Part shown: positions 1 through 8,302 of the stretch, one piece after another
Numbering within the stretch: the first letter of the stretch is position 1
Layout of the letters: every line of letters starts with the position of its first letter
Assembly: GCF_000373565.1 (NCBI RefSeq)
Contig: NZ_KB891851.1
Location: 124,001 to 188,000 of the forward strand
Origin: Streptomyces sp. HmicA12
GTDB lineage: Bacteria > Actinomycetota > Actinomycetes > Streptomycetales > Streptomycetaceae
Direction: 5' to 3'
DNA: 64,000 nt
Notes under the pieces: generated by a model
Told to the model about the DNA's origin: nothing
Databases searched by the model: none
The model's input: the letters and a program-made list of their open reading frames with translations, nothing else
Program-made: the position numbers and the translations under genes

Positions 1-444
1 TCCCGCCGGGTCAGGGGCGGCCGGCGGCTCGGGGTCGTCGAGGTCCGTGCCGGAGACCTGGAGGCGGGCCAGGTCCTTGGGCCAGCCGTCGAGCGGCACC
101 GGCGGACAGACGCGGACCTCGGTGCCGTCGCCGCCGGTCACCGTGATGCCGTCGAGCGCCTCGGCGCGCCGCCACTCGGCGCCCCTGGCCCGCCGCACGA
201 CCTTGCGGATCCGCGCGTCCTGCCAGTCCCGCATGACCTGCGCCCACTCCCCGTCACCGAGCGAGCGCTCGTCGGAGAGGATCACCAGCACCGCGCGCGC
301 CGCCGTCTCCAGGGCGTCCGTGCGCGCGGGCGGCGCGCCGCGTTCGATCCGCACGACGAGCGGCAGCACGAACTGCGGCGCCTCGTCGCGCGGAGTGGGC
401 TCGGGCCGGAAGGGGCTGTCGGTGGCTGTGTCGTCGCTGGTCAC
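1..444 (-). CDS. Probable peptidyl-tRNA hydrolase (Pth2-like), N-terminal part
   Basis: The 148 codons seen are the N-terminal part of a protein whose C-terminus lies left of the window. The GTG start at 444 follows a GGAGG ribosome site. The visible part is hydrophilic with no signal peptide or membrane segment. It holds the stretches FVLPLVVRIERGAPP and GWPKDLARLQVSGTDL, which I recall from streptomycete proteins annotated as peptidyl-tRNA hydrolase that carry a Pth2-like domain further on. Such enzymes release peptides from prematurely dropped peptidyl-tRNA. The catalytic region is outside the window, so the function rests on remembered similarity only. The gene is divergent from the ABC exporter genes starting at 522. 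Confidence 0.6.
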   Translation of the reverse strand, partial: MTSDDTATDSPFRPEPTPRDEAPQFVLPLVVRIERGAPPARTDALETAARAVLVILSDERSLGDGEWAQVMRDWQDARIRKVVRRARGAEWRRAEALDGITVTGGDGTEVRVCPPVPLDGWPKDLARLQVSGTDLDDPEPPAAPDPAG

Positions 445-521
445 GCCCTCCAGTCTGCCAGCAGCCCGGGGATGCCCCGGCCGCGTCCCCGCGCCCGCCC
501 CGGGTACGGGACCATGTCCCC

Positions 522-1376
522 ATGCGCACCACCCGCACCGTCGCCCTCGAACGCGTCGGCCGCCGATACGGACTGCGCGGCCCGTGGGTGCTGCGCGACG
601 TCGACCTGGACGTGCCGGCCGGAGCCCTGATCCGCGTCCAGGGATCGAACGGCACCGGGAAGTCCACGCTGCTGCGGCTCGTCGCCGGGATCGACGCCCC
701 GGGACGGGGCCGGATCGTCGGGCGCCCGCGCACCGCCTACGTGCCCGAACGCTTTCCGGCCGCACTGCCGTTCACCGCGCGCGGTTACCTCACGCATCTG
801 GGCCGCGTCCACGGCCTCGTACAGAAGGAGGCCGCGCGGCGGGCGGGGGAGTGGCTCGAACGGTTCGGCGCCGACGCGCACGCGGACCGGCCGCTCGCCG
901 AGCTCTCCAAGGGCAGCAGCCAGAAGGTCGCCGTCGCCCAAGCGCTGCTCGCCGCACCGGAGTTGCTCGTCCTCGACGAGGCGTGGACCGGCCTCGACGC
1001 CGCCGCCCGCGAGGAGTTGGACCGGGCGGTCGCCGAGCGCACCGCGGCCGGCGGGGCCGTCGTCTTCGTGGACCACGATCCGCGCCGCCTCGCGGGCACC
1101 GCCGACGCGACGTACCTGTTGAAGGGCGCAAGTCTTCTTCGGGCGAAAGAAGTTGATGAACCATCACCTCGGAACGCGGTCGTCATCGAAGCCGTCGGAC
1201 CCGGCGGCGACCCACCCGAACTGCCCCTTCCGCACACCCTCACCCGCCTCGACGCCCGCACCGTCCGCATCGGCGCCCCCGCCACCCACTCCGACACCGT
1301 TCTCCGTACGCTGCTGAACGCCCGGCCGCCCTGGCACATCACGGCCGTGCGGCACCCCGGGGAGGAGGGTCGATGA
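522..1376 (+). CDS. ABC transporter ATP-binding protein
   Basis: A 284-residue ATPase subunit of an ABC exporter. The Walker A motif GSNGTGKST lies near residue 43, the signature motif is LSKGSSQKV near 129, and Walker B with its catalytic Glu is LLVLDEAW near 148. A conserved switch His follows in VDHDPRR. The C-terminal 75 residues after the ATPase core are not recognised. The stop overlaps the start of the next gene (ATGA), so the two are translationally coupled and probably form one transporter. The substrate is unknown. The ATG at 522 is the first in-frame start after the divergent gene. Confidence 0.9.
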   Translation: MRTTRTVALERVGRRYGLRGPWVLRDVDLDVPAGALIRVQGSNGTGKSTLLRLVAGIDAPGRGRIVGRPRTAYVPERFPAALPFTARGYLTHLGRVHGLVQKEAARRAGEWLERFGADAHADRPLAELSKGSSQKVAVAQALLAAPELLVLDEAWTGLDAAAREELDRAVAERTAAGGAVVFVDHDPRRLAGTADATYLLKGASLLRAKEVDEPSPRNAVVIEAVGPGGDPPELPLPHTLTRLDARTVRIGAPATHSDTVLRTLLNARPPWHITAVRHPGEEGR

Positions 1377-2041
1377 GTACCGCCCTCCTCGCCTATCAGG
1401 CAGGACTGCTGCTGCGCTCGCAGCGCTGGCTCGCGCCGGTCGTCCTCTACGCGGCGTCCCTCGGGATCGGGGTGCAGGGCGGTCAGCCGGTGCTCGACTC
1501 GCTGGGGTACGCCGCCGCGTGCCTGCTGCCCGTCGGGGCCTGGCTGGTACGGATCTGCGTCTCCAACGAGCCGCCCGCCGCCCGGAGTTGCACGGCAGCG
1601 GCGGCCGGGCCCCGGCGTGCGCACCTGGCGAGTCTGGTCACCGGGTTCCTCGCGACGGTCGCCGTCGGCACCGTCGCGACCGCTGTCGTCGCGCTGATCA
1701 GCGACAGCGCGAGCACCGACCACCGGGTGAAGCTGGCGATGCCGCCCGCGGCCTGGGCCGGGTTCCTCGCCATGCTCGGCTGCGCGCTCGTCGGCGCCGC
1801 CGTGGGCGCCGTCACCAGCCGGCCGGTGGTGCGCTCCACCGGCATCGGCGTGGCCTCGATGCTGCTGTGCGCACTGCTCGCCCTGGTCGCGCCGGGGTCA
1901 CCGGCCCGCGCGGCGGTGAGCGCCCTGATCACCGGGTCGCAGGACGGCGTGATCCGGGTCCCGCTGCTGCCGCTCGCCGGGGCCGCCGCGCTGGCGGCGG
2001 CCTGCGCCACGGCGGCCTGCCGGCTCGCGTCGCGCCGCTGA
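1373..2041 (+). CDS. ABC transporter membrane subunit (putative)
   Basis: A 222-residue, strongly hydrophobic protein with about six predicted membrane segments rich in Ala, Val and Leu. It starts inside the stop codon of the ATPase gene (ATGA overlap). That is why I assign it as the membrane partner of the ABC exporter. No permease family motif is recognised in the sequence itself. It may carry peptide, drug or lipid cargo, but nothing here decides this. Confidence 0.75.
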   Translation: MSTALLAYQAGLLLRSQRWLAPVVLYAASLGIGVQGGQPVLDSLGYAAACLLPVGAWLVRICVSNEPPAARSCTAAAAGPRRAHLASLVTGFLATVAVGTVATAVVALISDSASTDHRVKLAMPPAAWAGFLAMLGCALVGAAVGAVTSRPVVRSTGIGVASMLLCALLALVAPGSPARAAVSALITGSQDGVIRVPLLPLAGAAALAAACATAACRLASRR

Positions 2042-2050
2042 GCTGGGCCG

Positions 2051-2224
2051 CTAACCCGAACAGGCCGTCCGCTGCGCCTCCTGCCACTCGCACACGGGGC
2101 ACAGCGTCACGCCCTTCGTGGACTCCGGGTACTCCGTGGGCGCGCGGCACAGTACGCACTCGGCGAACGGTCCCTCGGACGCGGTCGCCGGGGGCTCGGA
2201 GGCGGGCGTGCAGTAGTCGGCCAT
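2051..2224 (-). CDS. Small zinc-ribbon protein (57 aa)
   Basis: A short reading frame of 57 residues from ATG at 2224 to TAG at 2051. It has two Cys-x2-Cys knuckles, CVLC at 23-26 and CPVC at 42-45, typical of a zinc ribbon, plus an isolated Cys near each end. The sequence between the knuckles is hydrophilic and coding-like in third-position GC. It sits between the ABC exporter genes and the deacetylase gene, with 50 bases to the latter. The role is unknown. The paired knuckles and the correct spacing between neighbours make it a likely real gene. Confidence 0.7.
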   Translation of the reverse strand: MADYCTPASEPPATASEGPFAECVLCRAPTEYPESTKGVTLCPVCEWQEAQRTACSG

Positions 2225-2274
2225 ACGTTCCAGGGTAGGTCAGCGCGCCGGAGCGGTCGCGGGCCGGCGCACGG

Positions 2275-3156
2275 TCACGCCGTGCGGGCCGCGGCCCCGA
2301 TCAGCTCCGAGACCCGTACGAACCGGTAGCCCTTCGCCCGCAGCGCGGGCACCACGTCCCGCACCACCCGCTCCGTCGTCGGCGCCGCGCTGCGCGTGCA
2401 GTGCATGACCACGACCGAACCCGGCCGCACCCCGTCGAGGACCTGCCGCGTCACCGCGTCCGCGTCCGTCGCGAAGGCGTCGCCGCTCACCACGTCCCAC
2501 TGGACCGCCGTGACCCCGGCCGGGGTGAGGGACCGCAGCGCCCGCTGGTCGTAGCAGCCGCCGGGGAAGCGGAAGTACGGCACGACGTGCCGCACCCCGG
2601 CCTTGCGGAACGCGGCGAACGCGCGCTCCACGTCCGCCCGCATCCGCGCCGCGGGCACCGTCGGCAGCCCGTAGCAGTCACCGGTGAAGGCGTAGTGGCT
2701 GTACGAGTGGTTCGCGACCTCGAAGAGCGGGTCGCCGCCGATGTCCTTGGCCTGCGCCGGGTACTCCTCGGCCCAGCGCCCGGTCATGAAGACGGTCGCC
2801 GGGACCTTCAACTTCCTCAGTGTCGAGACGAGTCGAGGGTTGTCGAAGTGCTCACCCGCGGCCGCCCGCGGGCCCTGGTCGGCGGTCATGTCGGCGTCGA
2901 AGGTGAGCGCCACGGTGCGTTCCCGCGCGTTCCTGAGGTTCGTGGCGCTCTTGAAGACGGGGGTGAGACCGGACGGACCCGGGGCGAGCCGGGGCGGCCC
3001 GGTCGGCGATGCCGCGGCCGTCGGGCTCACGGCGGGCCGTCCGGCCCGTCCGGGGGGCGCGGGGTCGGGGCCGCCGGAACAGGCGGCGGCCCCGAGGGCG
3101 AGGGCGCCGATGGCGCAGGTCAGGGCGGCGCGGCGGAGGGAGTGGTAGCTGATCAC
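2275..3156 (-). CDS. Polysaccharide deacetylase family lipoprotein
   Basis: A NodB-homology deacetylase predicted to act outside the cell on peptidoglycan or another N-acetylated glycan. Starting from GTG at 3156 the protein has a lipoprotein signal ending in LGAAAC, so it should be anchored to the membrane. Family motifs are visible in order: TFDAD (first catalytic Asp and metal-binding Asp), HSYSH (metal-binding His pair), RFPGG (substrate-groove Arg) and MHCTRSAAPTT (last His motif). A TTG start at 3177 is possible but would put seven extra residues before the signal. The two His and Asp positions are intact, so it is likely active. Confidence 0.88.
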   Translation of the reverse strand: MISYHSLRRAALTCAIGALALGAAACSGGPDPAPPGRAGRPAVSPTAAASPTGPPRLAPGPSGLTPVFKSATNLRNARERTVALTFDADMTADQGPRAAAGEHFDNPRLVSTLRKLKVPATVFMTGRWAEEYPAQAKDIGGDPLFEVANHSYSHYAFTGDCYGLPTVPAARMRADVERAFAAFRKAGVRHVVPYFRFPGGCYDQRALRSLTPAGVTAVQWDVVSGDAFATDADAVTRQVLDGVRPGSVVVMHCTRSAAPTTERVVRDVVPALRAKGYRFVRVSELIGAAARTA

Positions 3157-3183
3157 GCCGCGACGATAACCCTGCAAATGGGA

Positions 3184-4761
3184 TTATTCGGTCATCTGTG
3201 GAGTGGTCTCACTCCACAGCAGCCTGCGGTCCCCGAACGGGTCAAAAGCCACCCGGCCCACTCGGTCGTCCTCTCCTGTCCCGCCGAGCAGCAGTGTCGC
3301 CCGCCGGTCCGCGGTGAACCGCGGCCACGACGGCAGCAGCCGGTGCCCGGGCGCGCCCTCGCGCGCGAACTGCGTCCACGCGCCGCTCATCGCGTCCGCG
3401 AGCCGCTGCTCCGGCGCGTCCCCGAGCCAGGCGTCGAGCCCGGGAGCGTCCAGTACGTCGAACACGTACGGGATCTCCAGGGTGTGCGGGGAGCCGAGCC
3501 GCCCGCCGAGGACCGGCGTCGTCTCCCGGAAGAGGTACGCCCACACGCGGCCGCCGCCCTCGGCCGCCGCCTCCAGGAACGCGTCGGTCGGTTCGCGGAA
3601 CAGCCGGTCGGTGACGAGCGCGCCCAGCAGCGCGACCGGCGAACTGCCCTCCTGCGCCTGATAGATGGCGCGGGCGCGATCCCGCCGGTCGGCATCCGGG
3701 AAGGCCGCGGCGAGCGCCGCCTCGAAGCCGTCGCCGACGGATCCATCCTCGCCGGAGCCCTCGCCGGAGCCGTCGTCGGCGCCGAGCCCGACGAAGAGAC
3801 GTCCCTCGTGCTCGGTCGTCCCGGCGATCACGGGTATGTGCGCGCAGGAACCGTTGCGCAGCGCCCGCAGCGGATGCAGCGGCAGGACCGCGCCGTCCAC
3901 CACCGGCATGAACGGCAGCGCCCGGCCGGGCAGCCGGGCCGTCAACACGTCCTGCGCGGCCAGCAGTTGATCAGCCGTCGCGTCCCGTACGTCGTCGAGG
4001 CCGGTCTGTTCGAGCAGCACGTCGGCGAAGGCACGCGCGGCCTTGCGGGCCTCGTCCACCGACTGGACCTCGCGGGGCGGCGGGCTCTGCAGCACCGCAC
4101 GGTGCAGCAGCGGCCGGGCCGCGGGCGCGCCGAGCAGCGCCGCGACACTGCCGCCGCCCGCCGACTCCCCGAACACCGTCACCCGCCCCGGATCGCCCCC
4201 GAACCGCGCGATGTTGTCCCGCACCCAGGTCAGCGCGGCGATCTGGTCCTGCAGCCCCAGGTTCGCCGACCCGGCGTACGCGTCGCCGAGGAGCTCGGCG
4301 ACGTACATCCAACCGAGCGCCCCGAGGCGGTAGTTGAACGACACGACCACGACGCCGTAGCGCTCGGCGAGCCGCGCTCCTTCGGTCCACACCTGGTGCC
4401 CGTACCCCTGGACGTAGCCGCCGCCGTGCACCCACACCATCACCGGCCGCGGCGCGGTGCCCGAACCGCCGCCGAGCGTCCAGACGTTGACGGTGAGACT
4501 GCCGGCCTCGTCGGTCGCGACCCGGCCGGTCCCGACCACGTTCTCCAGGAGCGGGTCGGGGCCCTGCGGTGGCGCGGGGGAGGCCGTGCGGGCGTCGCGC
4601 ACGCCGCTCCACGCGTCCGGCCGCGCGGGCGGCCGGAACCTCGACGCGCCGACGGGGTCGGCCGCGTACGGAATCCCCAGGTACCGCTCGACCCCCGCCC
4701 GCAGCCGCTCGCCGCGCACCCGTCCCGACGTGGTGAGCGCGGTCACCTCGCTCGCGCTCAC
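3184..4761 (-). CDS. Carboxylesterase, type B
   Basis: A 525-residue alpha/beta-hydrolase of the type B carboxylesterase family. The oxyanion-hole motif is VWVHGGGYVQG and the nucleophile elbow is GESAGG. The strand LGIPYAADPVG near the N-terminus is also typical. No signal peptide is seen, so it is probably cytoplasmic. The ATG at 4761 overlaps the stop of the upstream hydrolase gene by four bases. The gene is the last of an MFS transporter - hydrolase - carboxylesterase operon facing a LacI-type regulator, which suggests import and hydrolysis of an ester substrate. An acidic, Gly/Ser-rich insertion (GADDGSGEGSGEDGS) lies near residue 330. Confidence 0.9.
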   Translation of the reverse strand: MSASEVTALTTSGRVRGERLRAGVERYLGIPYAADPVGASRFRPPARPDAWSGVRDARTASPAPPQGPDPLLENVVGTGRVATDEAGSLTVNVWTLGGGSGTAPRPVMVWVHGGGYVQGYGHQVWTEGARLAERYGVVVVSFNYRLGALGWMYVAELLGDAYAGSANLGLQDQIAALTWVRDNIARFGGDPGRVTVFGESAGGGSVAALLGAPAARPLLHRAVLQSPPPREVQSVDEARKAARAFADVLLEQTGLDDVRDATADQLLAAQDVLTARLPGRALPFMPVVDGAVLPLHPLRALRNGSCAHIPVIAGTTEHEGRLFVGLGADDGSGEGSGEDGSVGDGFEAALAAAFPDADRRDRARAIYQAQEGSSPVALLGALVTDRLFREPTDAFLEAAAEGGGRVWAYLFRETTPVLGGRLGSPHTLEIPYVFDVLDAPGLDAWLGDAPEQRLADAMSGAWTQFAREGAPGHRLLPSWPRFTADRRATLLLGGTGEDDRVGRVAFDPFGDRRLLWSETTPQMTE

Positions 4762-5447
4762 AGCCAGCCCTCCAGCGACTCCATGAACCCGTCGAAGTCG
4801 TCCCGGTGGATCGTGTGCCCGGCCCCCTTCACCGTCCGCACCTCGAACCCGCGCCGCACGAGGTCCTCCTTCAGTTCGTCGGAGAGCAGGAAGCTCGGGT
4901 CGGCGGCCTGGACGAGCGAGGGCACCACGGGACGCTCCGGGGTCCGGTCGATCGCGTGCTCACCGCCGACCGCGAGCGCCGTTCGCGGGTCCCAGGCGGC
5001 GAGCGTCGCCAGCTCCACGTCGATGTCCGCGTCCTCCCAGCGCGGGTTGAGGTTCGCGATCATCTGGCGGCTCGCGTCACGGAACTCCATGAACAGCGCG
5101 GGGTCGACCGGCATCGCGCCGAGCGCCCACGCCGGGTCCGCGTACACGGCCCGGCGCGGCGCGAGGCGCTCCGCGGCGAGGGAGAGCGCCATGCCGCCCA
5201 GCGAATGCCCGAGGGCCAGTTCGGCGCCGGCCGGGAGGGTCTCCACCAGGTCGTCGGCGAACAGTTCGGCGCTGTACGGGCCGCGCCCGCTCCCGCCGTG
5301 CCCGCGCAGATCGACGGCGATCACCCGGTACCCCCGCTCGGCGAGCGCGGGGCCCACCCTGCGCCAGGTCCGATGGTCCGACATGATCCCGTGGACCAGC
5401 AGGGCGACGCGGTCACCGCTGCCCCATTCCCGGGTGTGCAACTTCAT
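4758..5447 (-). CDS. Alpha/beta hydrolase
   Basis: A 229-residue alpha/beta-hydrolase with the nucleophile elbow GHSLGG and an oxyanion-hole region LLVHGIMSD near the N-terminus. Candidate acid and His residues appear later (GAGHTIHRDD). The ATG at 5447 has GAAAGG nine bases upstream. It is coupled to the carboxylesterase gene by an ATGA overlap and follows the MFS gene by 133 bases. The substrate is unknown; context suggests a shared ester or lactone pathway. Confidence 0.88.
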   Translation of the reverse strand: MKLHTREWGSGDRVALLVHGIMSDHRTWRRVGPALAERGYRVIAVDLRGHGGSGRGPYSAELFADDLVETLPAGAELALGHSLGGMALSLAAERLAPRRAVYADPAWALGAMPVDPALFMEFRDASRQMIANLNPRWEDADIDVELATLAAWDPRTALAVGGEHAIDRTPERPVVPSLVQAADPSFLLSDELKEDLVRRGFEVRTVKGAGHTIHRDDFDGFMESLEGWL

Positions 5448-5486
5448 TGGGGGGAGCCTTTCTCTGCGTGCAGTCCGAGCTCTGGG

Positions 5487-5513
5487 TGCTCTTCCTGCTC
5501 TTCCTGCTCTTCG
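5487..5513. repeat. Three tandem 9-bp repeats
   Basis: TGCTCTTCC occurs twice in direct succession and is followed by TGCTCTTCG. The repeat lies in the 133-base gap between the MFS gene and the hydrolase gene. Read on the minus strand it is an AGGAAGAGC run that would encode an acidic Glu/Gln stretch in one frame, though no gene there is convincing. Confidence 0.6.
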
Positions 5514-5580
5514 GGCCCTACGTACGCGTCGTGCTCCGCGCTTGCGGTCGCCTGCGCGCCGGTTCGTGTACGCGGGTCGC

Positions 5581-6864
5581 TCAGCGCACGCCCCGGATGG
5601 GGCGTACGGCGAGCGCGCCGAGCACGGACAGTGCCGCGCCGACGAGGAACAGTGCCGTGTAGCCGCCGCTGGCCGACACGATCACGGACGACACGAACGG
5701 GGCCAGGATCTGCGGGCCCGCGCTCGCCATGTTCAGTACACCGAGGTCGCGGGCGGCGTCGCCCTCGCTCGGCAGGATCATCGTGACGAGCGCGTTGTCG
5801 ACCGCCATGAAGCAGCCGAAGCCGAGCCCGTTGAGCGCCGCGAAGACGAGCATCGCGGTCCACGTCGGGGAGAGCGCGGGTATCAGCAGCGAGACGGCCG
5901 AGACCAGCGCCGACAGCCACACCCACAGCTTGCGCCGGTCCATCCGGTCCGAGAGCACACCGCCGACCAGCGTCGCGACGACCATGGCCACCGCCGAGAC
6001 GGGCGTGAGGATCGCGACGGCGTCGGCGGGCTCCATCCCCTTCGGCAGCGAGACGTGATCGTCGAGGACGTACAGCTGGTAGCCGAAGACGCAGAAGTAG
6101 CCGAGCACGAGCAACGCCCGCCCGATGAAGGCCCACCTGAAGTCGTGGTTGCGCAGCGCGCTCGCGAACGCCGCCAACTGCCGCTTGAACGGCACCGGTT
6201 CGAGAGCCGGCCGCTTCTCCTCCCGCGCGAACGCGGTGAACACGACGGCGGAGACGGCGACGAACAGGCCGAGCACGAGATAGCCGGTGCGGAGGTGGTC
6301 GGTGAACGCGGCGCCGAGCACCGCGCCCAGCGTCGAGCCGAGCGGCATGCCGAGCCCGACGGCCGCGGACGCCCTGCCCCGCTCGGACAGCGGTACGCGG
6401 TCGGGGACCACGGAGGTGATGGCGGCCTGGAAGACGTTCATGGTGGCCTGCCCGACACACCACGCGATGGCGACCAGCAGCACCGTGTTCACGCCGCCGA
6501 GCAGCGCCATCGCGCCGACGGAGGCGACACCGCCCCACAGGATCCACGGATTGCGCCGCCCGGAACGGTCGGAGAGCGCCCCGGCCACCGGGTTGAAGAG
6601 GGTGGCGAAGATCGCGCTGACCCCGCTCACCAGGCCGAGCAGCGCCACCTTGTCGGCCTTGTCGATGTGCTCGATCTGCAGCGGCAGCAGTACACCGCCC
6701 ACCCCGATGTAGAGGGTGTACATGGCGGTGTTGCCGAGCGTCAGCAGCGGCAGCAGGCCGCGCGGAGCGCTCGTGCGGGCCGGGGCGTCGGGAGTACCGG
6801 AGGTACCGGGGACGGTGGCGTCGGAGCCGCCGGCCTGGGGATCACGCTGAGCGGAAAGGGCCAC
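5581..6864 (-). CDS. MFS transporter
   Basis: A 427-residue major facilitator protein with about twelve membrane segments. The loop motif GALSDRSGRRNP between helices 2 and 3, and GGVLSDRMDRRK in the second half, are the typical MFS signature repeats. The GTG at 6864 is chosen because GAGGAGG stands just upstream; the open frame extends further left but without coding character. The gene heads an operon with two hydrolases and is divergent from a LacI-type regulator. An importer for the esterase substrate is the simplest reading, but no substrate motif is recognised. Confidence 0.9.
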   Translation of the reverse strand: MALSAQRDPQAGGSDATVPGTSGTPDAPARTSAPRGLLPLLTLGNTAMYTLYIGVGGVLLPLQIEHIDKADKVALLGLVSGVSAIFATLFNPVAGALSDRSGRRNPWILWGGVASVGAMALLGGVNTVLLVAIAWCVGQATMNVFQAAITSVVPDRVPLSERGRASAAVGLGMPLGSTLGAVLGAAFTDHLRTGYLVLGLFVAVSAVVFTAFAREEKRPALEPVPFKRQLAAFASALRNHDFRWAFIGRALLVLGYFCVFGYQLYVLDDHVSLPKGMEPADAVAILTPVSAVAMVVATLVGGVLSDRMDRRKLWVWLSALVSAVSLLIPALSPTWTAMLVFAALNGLGFGCFMAVDNALVTMILPSEGDAARDLGVLNMASAGPQILAPFVSSVIVSASGGYTALFLVGAALSVLGALAVRPIRGVR

Positions 6865-6904
6865 GTTGCCCTCCTCCTCATGACGGGTCAGGAGCACCTG
6901 GCGG

Positions 6905-6931
6905 TGACACGTGTAAGTTACTCGTGTAAAC
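6905..6931. promoter_or_regulatory. Double operator-like site between the MFS and lacI-type genes
   Basis: Two related sites lie side by side: TGACACGTGTAA at 6905-6916 and GTTACTCGTGTAAAC at 6917-6931. They share AC(A/T)CGTGTAA as direct repeats 13 bases apart, and the second is an imperfect dyad TTAC-N4-GTAA. They sit 40 bases from the MFS start and about 100 from the regulator start. A LacI-family protein encoded next door is the obvious candidate binder, but this is inference. Copies recur at 8237 and 12397. Confidence 0.6.
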
Positions 6932-7028
6932 GGGTTTGTAGCACCCTCCCTCGCCTCCGCGCCAGACCTTTCGCGGACCGACTCCGAAAGACCCTGTTCA
7001 GGCTGCTGTGAAAGGATGCGCGTCAGCC

Positions 7029-8078
7029 ATGAACGACCGTGCCCGCAGTGCCCGCAGCGCACAGAACGCGCCCGCGCCGACGCCCACCAGCGCCGCCGTC
7101 GCGCGCCATGCCGGGGTCTCCCGGGCCACCGTCTCCTACGTCCTGAACGGCCAGGCGGCGGGCAAGGTCAGCGCCGCGACCCAGGCCAAGGTCAAGAAGG
7201 CCGCCCGGGAGCTCGGCTACGTCCCGCACGCCGCAGCCCGCTCCCTGCGCTCCGGCAGCAGCGGGCTGGTCCTGATCGCGGTGCCGGCGGACCGGGTCCC
7301 GGCGTTCGGGCCCCTTTTCTCCGCGTTCATCGCCCGGTTCCAGACGGAGCTGGAGCGGCACGGGTACACCGGGGTCCTGCACGGGGCCCGGGCCGACGGG
7401 TCGCCGGAGGACACCGCCCGCGCCTGGGCCGAGCTCCGGCCCGCGGCGGTGCTGACCACCTTCGGTGCGCCGCTCACCGCGGACTCCGTCGACATACTCC
7501 TGCGCTCCGGCACCCGGGCCGTGCTCTCGTTCGGGCCGCCGCCGGCGCCGGGCGCGCACGGGATCACGATGGACCAGGAGGAGATCGGTGCGGTGGCCGC
7601 GGCGCACCTGCTGTCCTCGGGGCGGCGCAGGCTCGGCGTCGTGGTGCCGCGGGAGCGGGGGCTCGACCCCTTCAGTGGCCCGCGCCTCGCCGGGGCGAGG
7701 GCGGCGGCCCGGGCGTTTCCGGGGGCCGCGGTCACCCCTCTTCCGCTGGCCTACACGGAGGAGTCCGCCGCTCGACTCGTGGCTCAGACAAGGGAGTTGG
7801 ATGCCGTCTTCGCGTACAACGACGAGTACGCGATGCTGCTGATGCGGGCGCTGCAGGACGCCGGTGTCGACATTCCGGGGGACCTCGCCGTGGTCGGGGC
7901 GGACGATCTGCTGCTCGCGCGGCTGTTGCGGCCGCGGCTGACGAGTGTGCGTACGCGGCTTCCCGAGCCCGGGGAGGTGGCGGCGCTGGTCGACCGGCTG
8001 ATCTCGGACTCCTCGGTGGTGCCGGGGGAGCGGTTCCGGTCCACCGCGCAGATCGAGGTGCGTGAGTCGTCGGGCTGA
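7029..8078 (+). CDS. LacI-family transcriptional regulator
   Basis: A 349-residue regulator with an N-terminal LacI helix-turn-helix: TSAAVARHAGVSRATVSYVL around residues 20-40, followed by the hinge region VPHAAARSLRSG. The remainder is a periplasmic-binding-like sensor domain (motif DAVFAYNDEYAMLLMRAL and GVDIPGDLAVVGADD). The ATG at 7029 is preferred; AAAGGA lies 13 bases before it, and an alternative GTG at 7008 would add seven residues. It is divergent from the MFS/esterase operon and probably represses it in response to a small ligand. Confidence 0.92.
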   Translation: MNDRARSARSAQNAPAPTPTSAAVARHAGVSRATVSYVLNGQAAGKVSAATQAKVKKAARELGYVPHAAARSLRSGSSGLVLIAVPADRVPAFGPLFSAFIARFQTELERHGYTGVLHGARADGSPEDTARAWAELRPAAVLTTFGAPLTADSVDILLRSGTRAVLSFGPPPAPGAHGITMDQEEIGAVAAAHLLSSGRRRLGVVVPRERGLDPFSGPRLAGARAAARAFPGAAVTPLPLAYTEESAARLVAQTRELDAVFAYNDEYAMLLMRALQDAGVDIPGDLAVVGADDLLLARLLRPRLTSVRTRLPEPGEVAALVDRLISDSSVVPGERFRSTAQIEVRESSG

Positions 8079-8160
8079 CGGCTGACGGCTGGCAGTTGAG
8101 GGCTGAGGGCTGAGGGCTGAGGGCTGGGGGTTGAGGGTTGAGGGCTTGCGGTTGAGGGCC
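8079..8160. repeat. 7-bp minisatellite GGGCTGA and variants
   Basis: A run of about eleven imperfect heptamers (GGGCTGA, with GGGTTGA and similar variants) starts at the stop codon of the LacI-type gene and continues to about 8160. Three perfect GGGCTGA units stand together near 8099-8120. No open frame or hairpin explains it. It fills most of the gap before the PAP2 gene. Confidence 0.75.
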
Positions 8161-8236
8161 GGTGGCTGACGGGTCAGGGTTGTTCGTGGTGTGGGCCGGC
8201 TGTGGATCTGATGTCGGTGAGGGGCTGGCGTGCGGT

Positions 8237-8251
8237 CGGTGACACGTGTAA
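8237..8251. promoter_or_regulatory. Operator-like site upstream of the PAP2 gene
   Basis: CGGTGACACGTGTAA is identical over 15 bases to 6902-6916 in the MFS/lacI promoter region. It lies 52 bases before the PAP2 start at 8303. The identity suggests one regulator acts on both promoters. Confidence 0.55.
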
Positions 8252-8302
8252 CTATCTCGGCCGCCGGGCAACGCCGTTCCGAGCCGTCCTGAAAGGCCTC
8301 CC

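Noticed and set aside
2401..7011. A 1536-residue plus-strand open frame
   Set aside because: It runs opposite to the deacetylase, esterase, hydrolase and MFS genes, which all have family motifs. Long antisense frames are normal in GC-rich DNA.
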